From JBFLYN01 sp040756655 (GTDB lineage: Bacteria; Bacillota; Sulfobacillia; UBA8153), in contig JBFLYN010000035.1 of NCBI GenBank assembly GCA_040756655.1, positions 1 to 36,049 on the forward strand: a stretch of DNA of 36,049 nucleotides, read 5' to 3'. Both the position numbers and the translations under genes were made by a program. A model generated the notes under the pieces. It saw nothing but the letters and a program-made list of their open reading frames with translations, made no database searches and had not been told where the DNA came from. This document shows, one piece after another, positions 23,389 through 31,471 of the stretch (the stretch's first letter is position 1; each line of letters opens with the position of its first letter).

Positions 23389-26020
23389 CCGGGTGTTCAT
23401 GTTCGACGAGGGCAATGCTTCCATGCGGGCATTGCTGGGGGGTAAGGGAGCGAACCTGGCGGAGATGACCCGCTTGGGCCTACCAGTGCCTCCCGGCTTT
23501 ACCATCTCCACAGCGGCCTGTATCGAGTACTACCAGGCAGGACAGGTGCTAGGGGAAGGGTTACGGGAAGAGATATTCCGGACACTGTGCCGCCTGGAAG
23601 CTACCATCGGCCGCACGTTCGGCGATCCCGGCCATCCATTGCTGGTTTCGGTTCGCTCCGGGGCAGCAGTCTCCATGCCTGGAATGATGGACACCATCCT
23701 TAATCTCGGCCTCAACAACCTCACCGTTCAGGGACTGGCCGAAAGCACCGGCGACCCGCGCTTTGCCTATGACTGCTACCGCCGCTTCATCCAGATGTTC
23801 TCCGATGTGGTCCTGGGCCTGCCCCTCGCCCGGTTTGAAGATGTGCTGGAGCGGCACAAGGAAGCGACCGGAGTACTTCACGATGGCGAGATCCCCGCCG
23901 AGGTCTTACAAGCTATCACCGTCGAATACCTGCAGCTGGTCAAGTCCTTGTCCGGGCGGGTCTTCCCCCAGGACCCCAAGGAGCAATTGATCATGGCCGT
24001 GGAAGCAGTCTTCCGCTCGTGGCACAATGACCGGGCTGTAGTCTACCGGCGGGTCCACCGCATCAACGATGATATGGGCACTGCCGTGAACGTGCAGGCC
24101 ATGGTGTTTGGAAACATGGGCCCTACTTCGGCAACTGGGGTCCTGTTTACCCGCAACCCCTCCACCGGAGCCCGGGAGATGCTTGGGGAGTACCTTATCA
24201 ATGCCCAGGGCGAGGATGTGGTGGCAGGCATTCGCACCCCCTTGCCCATCCAGCAACTGGCCGGCGAACTGCCCCAGGCTTACGTCCAGCTCATGGAATC
24301 AGCCCGGCGCCTGGAATCTCACTACCGTGATATGCAAGATATCGAGTTCACCATCGAGAAAGGCCGGCTCTTCCTGTTACAGACGCGCGCGTGCAAGCGT
24401 ACAGCGGCGGCGGCCGTGAAGATCGCCAGCGACCTGGTTCACGAAGATATTATCTCCCGGGCCGAGGCCATCCTCCGCATCGACCCAGAGCAGGTGGAAA
24501 AGCTGTTGCACCGGACCATCGATCCCGGCGCCCACGCGCAGGTCATAGCCCGGGGACTTCCGGCGTCCCCCGGGGCGGCCACAGGAGTGGTGGTGTTCCA
24601 TGCCGATGACGCCGAGCGTCGCGGGGAGGCCGGAGATCGAGTGATCCTGGTACGTCCGGAGACTGCGCCAGACGACATGCACGGGATCGTCCAGGCCCAG
24701 GGGATCCTCACCAGCCGGGGAGGGATGACCTGCCATGCTGCCATTGTGGCCCGGGGCATGGGGAAGCCAGCCGTGGTGGGCTGCGAGGCGCTGGGCATTG
24801 ACCTGTCTGCCAGGAAAGCCTGGGCCGGCACTGTGGAACTGTCCGAAGGCGACCTCATCACCATTGATGGGGCCACCGGCCAGGTGATGCTGGGCGAAGT
24901 CGCCATGGTAGAACCGCAACTGGGCCGGGAGTTCCAAGAGCTCCTGGACTGGTGTGACCGTGCCCGGCGCTTGGGCGTGCGGGCCAACGCCGACACCCCC
25001 CAGGATGCTGTCCGGGCCCGTGAATTCGGGGCGGAGGGCATCGGGCTTTGCCGGACCGAGCACATGTTCATGGCCGCCGACCGCTTGCCAGCTATGCAGG
25101 CTATGATCTTGGCCGACGGCGAAGAACAGCGCCGGGCGGCCCTTGACCGGCTCCTGCCCATGCAGAAAGAGGACTTCAAGCAGATCCTGCGGGTCATGGA
25201 GGGTTTTCCGGTGACCATCAGGCTCTTGGACCCTCCGTTGCACGAATTTCTGCCCGACATCGAGGAACTGGTGATCGCATTGGGGAGGGCCAGGGCCGAA
25301 GGGGAGAGCGAGGCCGTGGTCGCCCGCCAGCAGGAATTGGTGCGCAAGGCCCGTGCCCTGTCGGAAGTGAACCCCATGCTTGGTTTCCGGGGTTGTCGCC
25401 TCGGGGTAGTCTACCCGGAGATCTATGCCATGCAGGCCCAGGCCATTTTCGAGGCCACCGTGGAGCTCATGGCCGAGGGGTGCCGCGACATCCGCCCGGA
25501 GGTGATGATACCCCTGGTGGGCCACGCCCGTGAACTGGCCGTCCTCGAGGAGCTTGTGCGCCAAGTTGCCGCCCAGGTAAAGGAAGCCAGCGGGATGGAG
25601 TTTCCGGTAGTGGTGGGTACCATGATCGAGGTGCCGCGCGGGGCGCTAACGGCCGACGAGGTGGCCCGTCACGCCGAGTTCTTCTCCTTTGGCACCAACG
25701 ACCTCACCCAGATGACTTACGGCTTCTCCCGGGATGACGCCGAGGCCAAGTTTCTCCATCACTACCTCAGGCACAAAATCCTAGATGACAATCCTTTTGC
25801 CGTGCTGGACGAGGCCGGGGTAGGCAAGCTGGTGACCATCGCAGTGGAGCTGGGCCGGAAGACTCGCCCGGACCTGAAGATCGGCATCTGCGGTGAGCAC
25901 GGCGGTGACCCCAGGTCCATTGGTTTTTGCCACCAGGCGGGCCTGGACTACATTTCGTGTTCGCCGTACCGGGTGCCGGTGGCGCGGCTGGCGGCCGCCC
26001 AGGCGGCCCTGGGCAAGTAG
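23381..26020 (+). CDS. ppdK: Pyruvate, phosphate dikinase
   Basis: PPDK interconverts pyruvate, ATP and phosphate with PEP, AMP and pyrophosphate. The N-terminal ATP-grasp part shows GGKGANLAEMTRLGLPVPPGF. The central phosphohistidine domain has GGMTCHAAIVARGMGKPAVVG, with His452 as carrier and Thr450, two residues before it, as the site PpsR modifies. The C-terminal PEP/pyruvate barrel has GLCRTEHMF, GFRGCRLGVVYPEIY, FFSFGTNDLTQM and the catalytic Cys837 in GICGEHGGD. Length is 879 residues. GTG 23381 with AGGAGGGG upstream is chosen. It forms a two-gene unit with ppsR. Confidence 0.97.
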   Translation: MNNRVFMFDEGNASMRALLGGKGANLAEMTRLGLPVPPGFTISTAACIEYYQAGQVLGEGLREEIFRTLCRLEATIGRTFGDPGHPLLVSVRSGAAVSMPGMMDTILNLGLNNLTVQGLAESTGDPRFAYDCYRRFIQMFSDVVLGLPLARFEDVLERHKEATGVLHDGEIPAEVLQAITVEYLQLVKSLSGRVFPQDPKEQLIMAVEAVFRSWHNDRAVVYRRVHRINDDMGTAVNVQAMVFGNMGPTSATGVLFTRNPSTGAREMLGEYLINAQGEDVVAGIRTPLPIQQLAGELPQAYVQLMESARRLESHYRDMQDIEFTIEKGRLFLLQTRACKRTAAAAVKIASDLVHEDIISRAEAILRIDPEQVEKLLHRTIDPGAHAQVIARGLPASPGAATGVVVFHADDAERRGEAGDRVILVRPETAPDDMHGIVQAQGILTSRGGMTCHAAIVARGMGKPAVVGCEALGIDLSARKAWAGTVELSEGDLITIDGATGQVMLGEVAMVEPQLGREFQELLDWCDRARRLGVRANADTPQDAVRAREFGAEGIGLCRTEHMFMAADRLPAMQAMILADGEEQRRAALDRLLPMQKEDFKQILRVMEGFPVTIRLLDPPLHEFLPDIEELVIALGRARAEGESEAVVARQQELVRKARALSEVNPMLGFRGCRLGVVYPEIYAMQAQAIFEATVELMAEGCRDIRPEVMIPLVGHARELAVLEELVRQVAAQVKEASGMEFPVVVGTMIEVPRGALTADEVARHAEFFSFGTNDLTQMTYGFSRDDAEAKFLHHYLRHKILDDNPFAVLDEAGVGKLVTIAVELGRKTRPDLKIGICGEHGGDPRSIGFCHQAGLDYISCSPYRVPVARLAAAQAALGK

Positions 26021-26029
26021 AGACTGGAA

Positions 26030-26068
26030 GAGCGGCCGGAGGTGAACCCCCCCGGCCTATGCTCTTTT
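26030..26068 (+). terminator. Probable terminator after ppdK
   Basis: GGCCGG (26034-26039) pairs with CCGGCC (26052-26057) around a 12-base loop. The flanking AGAGC and GCTCT can extend the pairing, and CTTTTC follows. It is of moderate quality. Confidence 0.5.
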
Positions 26069-26101
26069 CGGGGAGGAAATCGGGGCAACTCATCGAAGAT
26101 A

Positions 26102-26397
26102 GTTCTGTACCCGGAGTAACTGGAGGCACGGAGCTCTGGTCCGCGAAACACCAGAGCTGCTGGAAGGACGCGGTTGGGAAGTCATGGTGTCCTGGACTCA
26201 ACCAGCGAGGATAGCAAGAGGCCAGAGGTACCCTGTACCATGCGCACGGCATTCCAGCGGGACCGGGAGCGATCATCCCTTCCAAGGCCTTCCCGAGACT
26301 CAAGCACAAGACCCAGGTGTTCCTGATTCCCGAGGGGGACCGCTTCCGGTCCCGCCTGACCCATACCTTGGAAGGTCTCGCCAGGATGGGGAAGTGA
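26102..26397 (+). pseudogene. Possible remnant of a broken gene
   Basis: Two protein-like stretches lie in different frames. The first (from about 26102) reads RETPELLEGRGWEVMVSW. The second (26215-26397) reads LYHAHGIPAGPGAIIPSKAF and ends VFLIPEGDRFRSRL then THTLEGLARMGK and a stop. Joining them needs a frame change near 26205-26235. The second segment has the look of a real C-terminus, with balanced composition and few rare residues. I recognise no family. It lies in a 660-base gap between ppdK and the carboxypeptidase. Sequence error cannot be ruled out. Confidence 0.3.
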
Positions 26398-26450
26398 CGT
26401 AGGCGCGGCAGTCTTTCGGCCGGGGGAGCTTTTGTTCGAAAGGGTATACG

Positions 26451-26606
26451 TTGACGCGCCGGCAGAGCGCGAGGAACAGAAGGCCCATAAGGCCGCTGGA
26501 ACGGCTGTACCACCATTACCTTGAGCACCTGCAATGGTCGTACGGTGGTCAGGAGCTGCTCTGGAACTCAGCGTGGAGCATGCTGTCACGAGCACATCGC
26601 CGGTAG
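26451..26606 (+). CDS. Small basic ORF (51 aa), unknown function
   Basis: This short ORF starts at TTG 26451, six bases after AAAGGG. The product has a very basic N-terminus (LTRRQSARNRRPIRPLERL) and an aromatic-rich C-terminal half (YHHYLEHLQWSYGGQELLW then NSAWSMLSRAHRR). That pattern looks like a small structured or nucleic-acid-associated protein rather than random reading. I do not recognise a family. It precedes the carboxypeptidase by about 80 bases and could be the tail of a decayed gene. Confidence 0.35.
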   Translation: MTRRQSARNRRPIRPLERLYHHYLEHLQWSYGGQELLWNSAWSMLSRAHRR

Positions 26607-26684
26607 GATCGACCGTTACACCGTGGCCCAGTACGTCAAAGGCTTTGCACCCGGCAGCTGGAGTCGGCAAAGGAGGGAACCGCA

Positions 26685-28346
26685 TTGGCCATCACCGTCG
26701 ATTACCACCGTTTCTACCAGCATGCGGAGATCAAGGCATTCCTCGACGCCTGTGTCTCTGCGTACCCACACCTGGCAGCTCTGGACGTCATCGGCCAAAG
26801 TTACGAGAGAAGGGACATCTACGTCCTGGAGATCACCAACCGATCTACTGGAGCAGCGGCGGACAAACCGGCCATGTACATCGACGCCAACATCCATGCG
26901 GGCGAGGTTACCGGGTCCCAGGTGTGCCTACACACCATCGCCCACCTGCTCAACAACTACGGGACCGATCCGGAAGTTACCTATCTCCTGGATACCCGCG
27001 CTTTTTACATCCTCCCACGGGTTAACCCGGACGGAGCCGAACTCTACCTCACCACCCCGTTCATGCTGCGATCCAGTGTGCGTCCCTATCCGGACGAAGA
27101 GGTCAAGGACGGGTTGCACCTGGAAGATGTAGATGGAAACGGCATGATCCTCCAGATGCGGGTGCCCGACGAAACCGGTGAGTGGAAGGTCTCAAGCAAA
27201 GACCCGCGCCTCATGGTCAGGCGGCAACCCGATGACTACCAGGGCACCTTCTACCGGATCTACCCGGAGGGCCGGATCCGCGGCGACGCCGTGGTCCCGG
27301 TCAAGGTCGTACCACCCAAGTGGGGACTGGACATCAACAGGAACTTCCCGGCCAACTGGCGGCTGGAACAGAGCGGCGCCGGCCCCTACCCACTCAGCGA
27401 GCCCGAGACCAGGGCCATGGCCGAGTTCATCCTCAGCCACGAGAATATCGCGGCCATCCAGGCTTACCACACCACCGGGGGGGTTATCTTTCGGGCATAC
27501 TGCACCCAGCCCGACGATAAGATGGACCGCCACGATCTGGCTGCATTCAAGGCCATCGGGCGGCGGGGCGAGGACATCCTGGGATACGAGTGCATCCCGG
27601 CATCCCACGGTGGCTGGGGCCACACCCGGGCCGGCATTTTCATCGACTGGGTCTACGAACACCGTGGTCTCATCGGGTATACCACGGAGCTCTGGGACAT
27701 GGCGGGCCGGGCCGGGCTGGACAAGAAGAAACCGGATGATCAAAAGACCCCCAAGGACGTGGAGGAAGAGCAGCTCAAGCTGCTCCAGTGGCAGGACGAG
27801 CACCTCGAGGGCAAGGGGTTCGTGCCCTGGACTCCCTTCCAGCACCCGGACTTGGGTAACGTGGAGATCGGGGGCTGGGTGCCTAAAACCGTAAGACAGA
27901 ACGCGCCTCCGGGCAAGTTCTTAGAAGAAGAGTGCATCAAGAACTGCACCTTTACCCTGAAGCACGCCGCGGCCACCCCCCTGCTCAAGCTGGGTTCCCT
28001 CCAGGTTAGCCGGGTGGCAACGGGTGTCTACAAGGTAGCGGCGGTGGTGAAGAACGTGGGCTACCTTCCTACTAGCGTCACCAAGCAGGCGGTGAAGGCT
28101 AAGGTCGTCAAGCCCATAGTGGCCGAGCTACAACTGCCCCAGGGCGCGGCAGTGGTCGGTGGTAAGAGCCGGGTTGAACTGGAGCACTTGGACGGGTGGG
28201 TCCTGCCCGGCGGTTACCTCGGCGGCGGCGGAACCCGGGAAACCCAGGTGGAATGGACGGTGCAAGCACCCGCCGGCACTGGTGCCCAGCTGGTGGTGCA
28301 GGCCCGGCGCGCAGGCACCGTGAAAGCCGCGGTGGAGTTCGAATAG
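26685..28346 (+). CDS. M14 family zinc carboxypeptidase
   Basis: This is a metallocarboxypeptidase-type protein. Zinc ligands are His71 and Glu74 in NIHAGE and His262 in QAYHTTGG. The catalytic Glu is Glu335 in GYTTELW, and DINRNFP carries the substrate-binding Asn-Arg pair. The peptidase domain covers about 1-365. The C-terminal part (about 430-553) is beta-rich and may be a binding domain (TGVYKVAAVVKNVGYLPTSV). No signal peptide is seen, so it may act inside the cell. Length is 553 residues. TTG 26685 is seven bases after AAGGAGGG. The substrate is not known; peptides or gamma-glutamyl compounds are possible. It is convergent with the MFS gene. Confidence 0.88.
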   Translation: MAITVDYHRFYQHAEIKAFLDACVSAYPHLAALDVIGQSYERRDIYVLEITNRSTGAAADKPAMYIDANIHAGEVTGSQVCLHTIAHLLNNYGTDPEVTYLLDTRAFYILPRVNPDGAELYLTTPFMLRSSVRPYPDEEVKDGLHLEDVDGNGMILQMRVPDETGEWKVSSKDPRLMVRRQPDDYQGTFYRIYPEGRIRGDAVVPVKVVPPKWGLDINRNFPANWRLEQSGAGPYPLSEPETRAMAEFILSHENIAAIQAYHTTGGVIFRAYCTQPDDKMDRHDLAAFKAIGRRGEDILGYECIPASHGGWGHTRAGIFIDWVYEHRGLIGYTTELWDMAGRAGLDKKKPDDQKTPKDVEEEQLKLLQWQDEHLEGKGFVPWTPFQHPDLGNVEIGGWVPKTVRQNAPPGKFLEEECIKNCTFTLKHAAATPLLKLGSLQVSRVATGVYKVAAVVKNVGYLPTSVTKQAVKAKVVKPIVAELQLPQGAAVVGGKSRVELEHLDGWVLPGGYLGGGGTRETQVEWTVQAPAGTGAQLVVQARRAGTVKAAVEFE

Positions 28347-28355
28347 GCGTACGCC

Positions 28356-28393
28356 GAAGCAGGCCCCGGTCGTGGCCGGGGCCTGCTTCTCAC
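28356..28393. terminator. Bidirectional terminator, peptidase and MFS genes
   Basis: A perfect 14-bp stem (28356-28369 with 28376-28389) has a six-base loop. GAAGC at its 5' base and GCTTC at its 3' base make it work in both directions. It lies between two convergent genes. Confidence 0.85.
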
Positions 28394-28427
28394 CCAGGTG
28401 CGCGCGGGCCTGGATGCATGGCACGGT

Positions 28428-29687
28428 CTAGCCGGTCTGTGCCGACGGTGCTGAAGCCCGGGCGGAACTGGCGGGGTACCTGCTAAGGCCAGGTATGAGG
28501 AACCCGATCAGCCCTGCCGAGGCGCACAGTAGCCCAGCCCCACCCATCAACCGCCCGGCACCCAGAAGGTCCGAAAGAGGACCTGCTGCGGCCAGTCCCA
28601 CCGGGCGCAGCCCGCTGCTCACCGCGTGCCTGGCAGCAAATACCCGTCCCCGCAGCTCTTCAGGGACCTCTCTTTGCCAGATAGACTGTGCCGCGATGTT
28701 TGCTACTGTCGACATGGAACCCAGCCCCGCGGCACCGGCCAGCAACAGGACCGAGTTGGGGCTAAAGCCAACCAGCGCTGCCGACAACCCAATCCCCACG
28801 ATGGCCGACACCAGGACAAACCCGGTTCTCTTGGCCAAGTTAGGAACTACTGACAGTAGGAAGGATGCACCAAGGATCCCGGCTGAGTTAAAGCTTCCGA
28901 AAAGACCCAAGAGGGCTGGCCCGGCATTGAGGACCTTGAGAATCAGGATGGGCAAAACCACGCCCAGGGGGGCGAGGGTCAGGTTGATGGCGGCAAAGAA
29001 CACGAGCATGGGCATGAGCAGGCGGTGCGAATAGACATATTTAAAGCCCAGGCCGGCGTCGCTAAACACAGAGCGGCGGGGACCGGTTCCTGCTGCCGGA
29101 GAGGGAATATCCACGGGAACCAGGGACAGTGCTGCGATAGCGAATGTCACGGAGTTGATCATCACCGATGCTCCCACCCCGGCCAGGGCAAGGATGATGC
29201 CGCTAACCGCCGGGGTTACGACTCCGATGGCGCTGTTGGCACTTTGCATGAGCGAGTTGGCCCGGATCAGCTCTTCCTCGCCTACCAGAGCCGGTATGGA
29301 CGCCTCAAAGGCCGGACCATGCAGCGTGGACACGGTGCCCATGAGCAGGGAAGACGCGAGGATGAGCTGGAGGGAGAAGATCCCTTGCCAGAACAGGCTA
29401 GCCATGCCTGCAGTGATCACGGTGTTGAGCAGGTTGGAAACAATCATGAGCTTCCTGCGGTCGGCGCGGTCAACATAGACTCCCACAATCGGCCCAAGGA
29501 CGATGCGGGGAAGGGCCGTGGCCAATGCCACCGCCGACATGGCAGTGCCGCTGCCGGTCACCTCGGCAACCCACCACATCAGAGCCAAACCAAACAAGGT
29601 GTCTCCAAAAATGGAAACCGACTGGCCGGACCACACCAGTAGAAAATCCCGGTTGGCAAGTATGGCTTGCTGACTCCTACTCACCAC
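28428..29687 (-). CDS. MFS transporter, probable drug or metabolite exporter
   Basis: This is a major facilitator protein of 419 residues with about 12 membrane helices. The loop 2-3 signature is GPIVGVYVDRADRRKL, the motif A form GxxxDRxxRR. The N-terminus NRDFLLVWSGQSVSIFGDTL is typical of the MFS_3/enterobactin-exporter-like (EntS-type) group. A long central loop (about 190-215) divides the halves. The substrate cannot be told. GTG 29687 follows GGAGAG with six bases of spacing. It has its own promoter with an inverted repeat near the start point, which suggests a dedicated regulator that is not in the window. Confidence 0.85.
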   Translation of the reverse strand: MVSRSQQAILANRDFLLVWSGQSVSIFGDTLFGLALMWWVAEVTGSGTAMSAVALATALPRIVLGPIVGVYVDRADRRKLMIVSNLLNTVITAGMASLFWQGIFSLQLILASSLLMGTVSTLHGPAFEASIPALVGEEELIRANSLMQSANSAIGVVTPAVSGIILALAGVGASVMINSVTFAIAALSLVPVDIPSPAAGTGPRRSVFSDAGLGFKYVYSHRLLMPMLVFFAAINLTLAPLGVVLPILILKVLNAGPALLGLFGSFNSAGILGASFLLSVVPNLAKRTGFVLVSAIVGIGLSAALVGFSPNSVLLLAGAAGLGSMSTVANIAAQSIWQREVPEELRGRVFAARHAVSSGLRPVGLAAAGPLSDLLGAGRLMGGAGLLCASAGLIGFLIPGLSRYPASSARASAPSAQTG

Positions 29688-29704
29688 ATCACGCTCTCCT
29701 CAAA

Positions 29705-29720
29705 TGATATCCACGTATCA
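29705..29720. promoter_or_regulatory. Inverted repeat, possible operator of the MFS gene
   Basis: TGATA (29705-29709) and TATCA (29716-29720) form an inverted repeat with six bases between. It straddles the expected minus-strand transcript start near 29715. A repressor such as TetR or MarR type could bind there. Confidence 0.4.
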
Positions 29721-29721
29721 C

Positions 29722-29749
29722 TCTATACAAGAAATGGGAGTACAGTCAA
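29722..29749 (-). promoter_or_regulatory. SigA promoter of the MFS gene
   Basis: On the minus strand TTGACT (29749-29744) and TATAGA (29727-29722) are 16 bases apart, about 35 bases before the MFS start. Confidence 0.65.
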
Positions 29750-29831
29750 GACATATTTTGACAAGAGCTACCTGCCATTTCCCTTCAGCCTTCTCCGGCT
29801 CCTACCAGCACCAGTAGCAGGGAAGATGGCA

Positions 29832-30250
29832 CTAACCGTTGGGGTCCAGCTTGCCCTGCCAGAACCGCTCGCAGGCTTCCTGTACGTAGATCGGTAGCCG
29901 GGTGGGAATCCGTTCTGTCCAGCCGCGTTCCACCCCGATCGAGAGGCCATAGTCTATAAACTCATTCCAGGATGCCGGGTCACGGGCTTTGGACCAGAAC
30001 ACCCGGCCGGCTAGGATCACGCAAAGGTCATCTCCAGACCAAAAGTGGACATACCAGTGGGGAAGCACAGCTTCGGCAAGCCGGGGTAGAAGCTGCAGGA
30101 GGACTTCATCGCGGAGGCAATACCACCGGACATGCCACCTGGTAGTATCCGGGTCGTCCGGCATGTCAAAAGCCCGTTCCACCAACGGGGTCAGGCCATC
30201 CAGTACGGCGCGCCACCGCGGTCGTAGAGTGCCACCAGCTCCAGGCTCAT
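29832..30250 (-). pseudogene. Hypothetical protein with an apparent 5' frameshift
   Basis: The C-terminal 120 or so residues look strongly protein-like (WHVRWYCLRDEVLLQLLPRL, AVLPHWYVHFWSGDDLCVIL, PASWNEFIDYGLSIGVERGW), but I know no function. The frame stays open to 30512, yet above 30250 it lies opposite another ORF and reads like a shadow. A plausible start is ATG 30250 in another frame (MSLELVALYDR). It joins the long frame (RWRAVLDGLTPLVERAFDMP) if one base is missing or re-read in the run CCGCGG near 30219. So this is either a single-base frameshift, a sequencing error, or a programmed slip. The repaired product would be about 139 residues. Confidence 0.5.
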
Positions 30251-30287
30251 GTGCACGAGGGTCCGGGAGGAGACCCGTCCTGCGGAC

Positions 30288-30599
30288 ATGGCTTCCGTTG
30301 CTTCCAGTCAGGGTCTGGCCGGCGGCGTGCTCATGTACGGCAGCTTCAATATGGGTCCGGGCCTTGGCAGTACCGCCGACGGCCTTCTTCTTTCGGGCCA
30401 GTATGAACCGGCGGTGACCATAATGGAGCAGCAGCTGGCCGCCGACCCGTCGGACCACCATGCTCGCTTGTGGTTGGTCCGCTTCTACTTGTACGGCGAC
30501 GAGCACGGCCACGGACAGGACCGGGAACGCGCCCGGGAACTCTACCAGGAGCTGATGGCGGCCATCCCTACTCCGTGGACAGAATGGAGGGGGAGATAA
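30288..30599 (+). CDS. Short TPR-like ORF, possibly truncated
   Basis: The product (103 residues from ATG 30288; the frame opens further at 30249) shows a TPR-like helical pattern: LLLSGQYEPAVTIMEQQL, then DPSDHHARLWLVRFYLYG, then RERARELYQELMAAIP. The first 25 residues are Gly- and Ser-rich and unlike the rest. GGGAGGAG lies 15 bases before ATG 30288, which is too far for a good site. It begins where the minus-strand gene begins and overlaps the cyclase gene by 32 bases at its 3' end. That packing, with no room for promoters, suggests a fragment left by rearrangement. TPR proteins bind other proteins; nothing more can be said. Confidence 0.45.
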   Translation: MASVASSQGLAGGVLMYGSFNMGPGLGSTADGLLLSGQYEPAVTIMEQQLAADPSDHHARLWLVRFYLYGDEHGHGQDRERARELYQELMAAIPTPWTEWRGR

Positions 30600-31191
30600 G
30601 CACGGCTCGGGCGGGCGCCCCGTCCCCGCCCCGTATTTTCAGGGGTAGACAGGCGAGCAAGTACTCCCCGGGCGGCACCCCGGCCAGGCGCAGTCCCTCG
30701 ATGACGGGGATGCCGGCCTCCAAGAGCCTAAAGTGCACGTAGTCGTCGTCGGGTAGCTCCACGGACAGGTAGTCGATGCCCACGGCGCGTACGGGCAGGC
30801 CGGTAAGATAGCCCGCGCCGTCTCTGGAAATACCCACGTAGCTGTCGGCGAAAGCGGCTTCCTCGGCCAGGTCGGAGTTGGCCGTCTTGAACAGCACGAT
30901 TTCCCCCGGTAACACCCCGGCCGAGCGCAGGACCACGGCGTTGATGCTATCTCCGGGAATCTCGATCACCCGGGCCGGTCCCACCAGCCTGTCCAGGGGA
31001 ACCATGTCGATGGTTTCGGCTCCGGGCACGAAGTGAGCAGGAGCGTCCACGTGGGTGCCGGAATGGGAAGTTAGGACCAGGCGGGAGACGCGGGCCGGGC
31101 TGTGGAGCTCAGGGACGACTTCCACCGGTCGGTTGCCTGGCCAGACCACAGTACGGTCGCCCAGGGTCATGGAGATATCGTAGATCCTCAA
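30568..31191 (-). CDS. Cyclase/kynurenine formamidase family hydrolase
   Basis: This is a metal-dependent hydrolase of the KynB/cyclase fold (207 residues). The metal motif HxGTHxDxPxH is HSGTHVDAPAH (His43, His47, Asp49, His53). The N-terminus MRIYDISMTLGDRTVVWPGN is typical. The C-terminal PVIEGLRLAGVPPGEYLLACLP is also a family hallmark. TTG 31191 is chosen because GGGGGTG lies seven bases upstream and the family starts at this strand; the frame extends back to 31230. No tryptophan-degradation genes lie nearby, so the substrate is open: formylkynurenine, another amide or a lactone. Confidence 0.87.
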   Translation of the reverse strand: MRIYDISMTLGDRTVVWPGNRPVEVVPELHSPARVSRLVLTSHSGTHVDAPAHFVPGAETIDMVPLDRLVGPARVIEIPGDSINAVVLRSAGVLPGEIVLFKTANSDLAEEAAFADSYVGISRDGAGYLTGLPVRAVGIDYLSVELPDDDYVHFRLLEAGIPVIEGLRLAGVPPGEYLLACLPLKIRGGDGAPARAVLISPSILSTE

Positions 31192-31374
31192 CCGAGAACA
31201 CCCCCGCCCGCGCTCTTCGAGAACACCCAAGGAAAAACCTTTCGACTGTAGGAGGAACTTGCTGGACGGCCGCGAATACGATCCAGTGGAAAAACCGAAT
31301 ACCAGACAGCCGAAGGGGGTGGGAGCCAGGATACCATCGAGACCGGCATAGACTGCCCGTAATCATGACCTCAT

Positions 31375-31400
31375 CCCCACGGCCGGATGGGGTTTTGTGT
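31375..31400 (+). terminator. Weak terminator-like hairpin before dnaG
   Basis: CCCCA (31375-31379) pairs with TGGGG (31388-31392), followed by TTTTGTGTT. No plus-strand gene ends nearby, so it could be a leader attenuator or the end of a small transcript. The rest of 31192-31374 shows no gene that I can support. Confidence 0.35.
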
Positions 31401-31471
31401 TGGCCCACAGCGGCAGGATAACAGGAGCCCGTCACGAATGTGGAAGTCACAAGAACGACGGGTGGTAGATC

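Noticed and set aside
24377..25564. 395-codon minus-strand ORF inside ppdK
   Set aside because: It is a long antisense shadow caused by GC-rich codon use in ppdK; it has no domain or start signal.
26182..26685. 167-codon minus-strand ORF in the gap after ppdK
   Set aside because: It has no ribosome site and a low-complexity sequence; the plus strand gives better protein-like segments.
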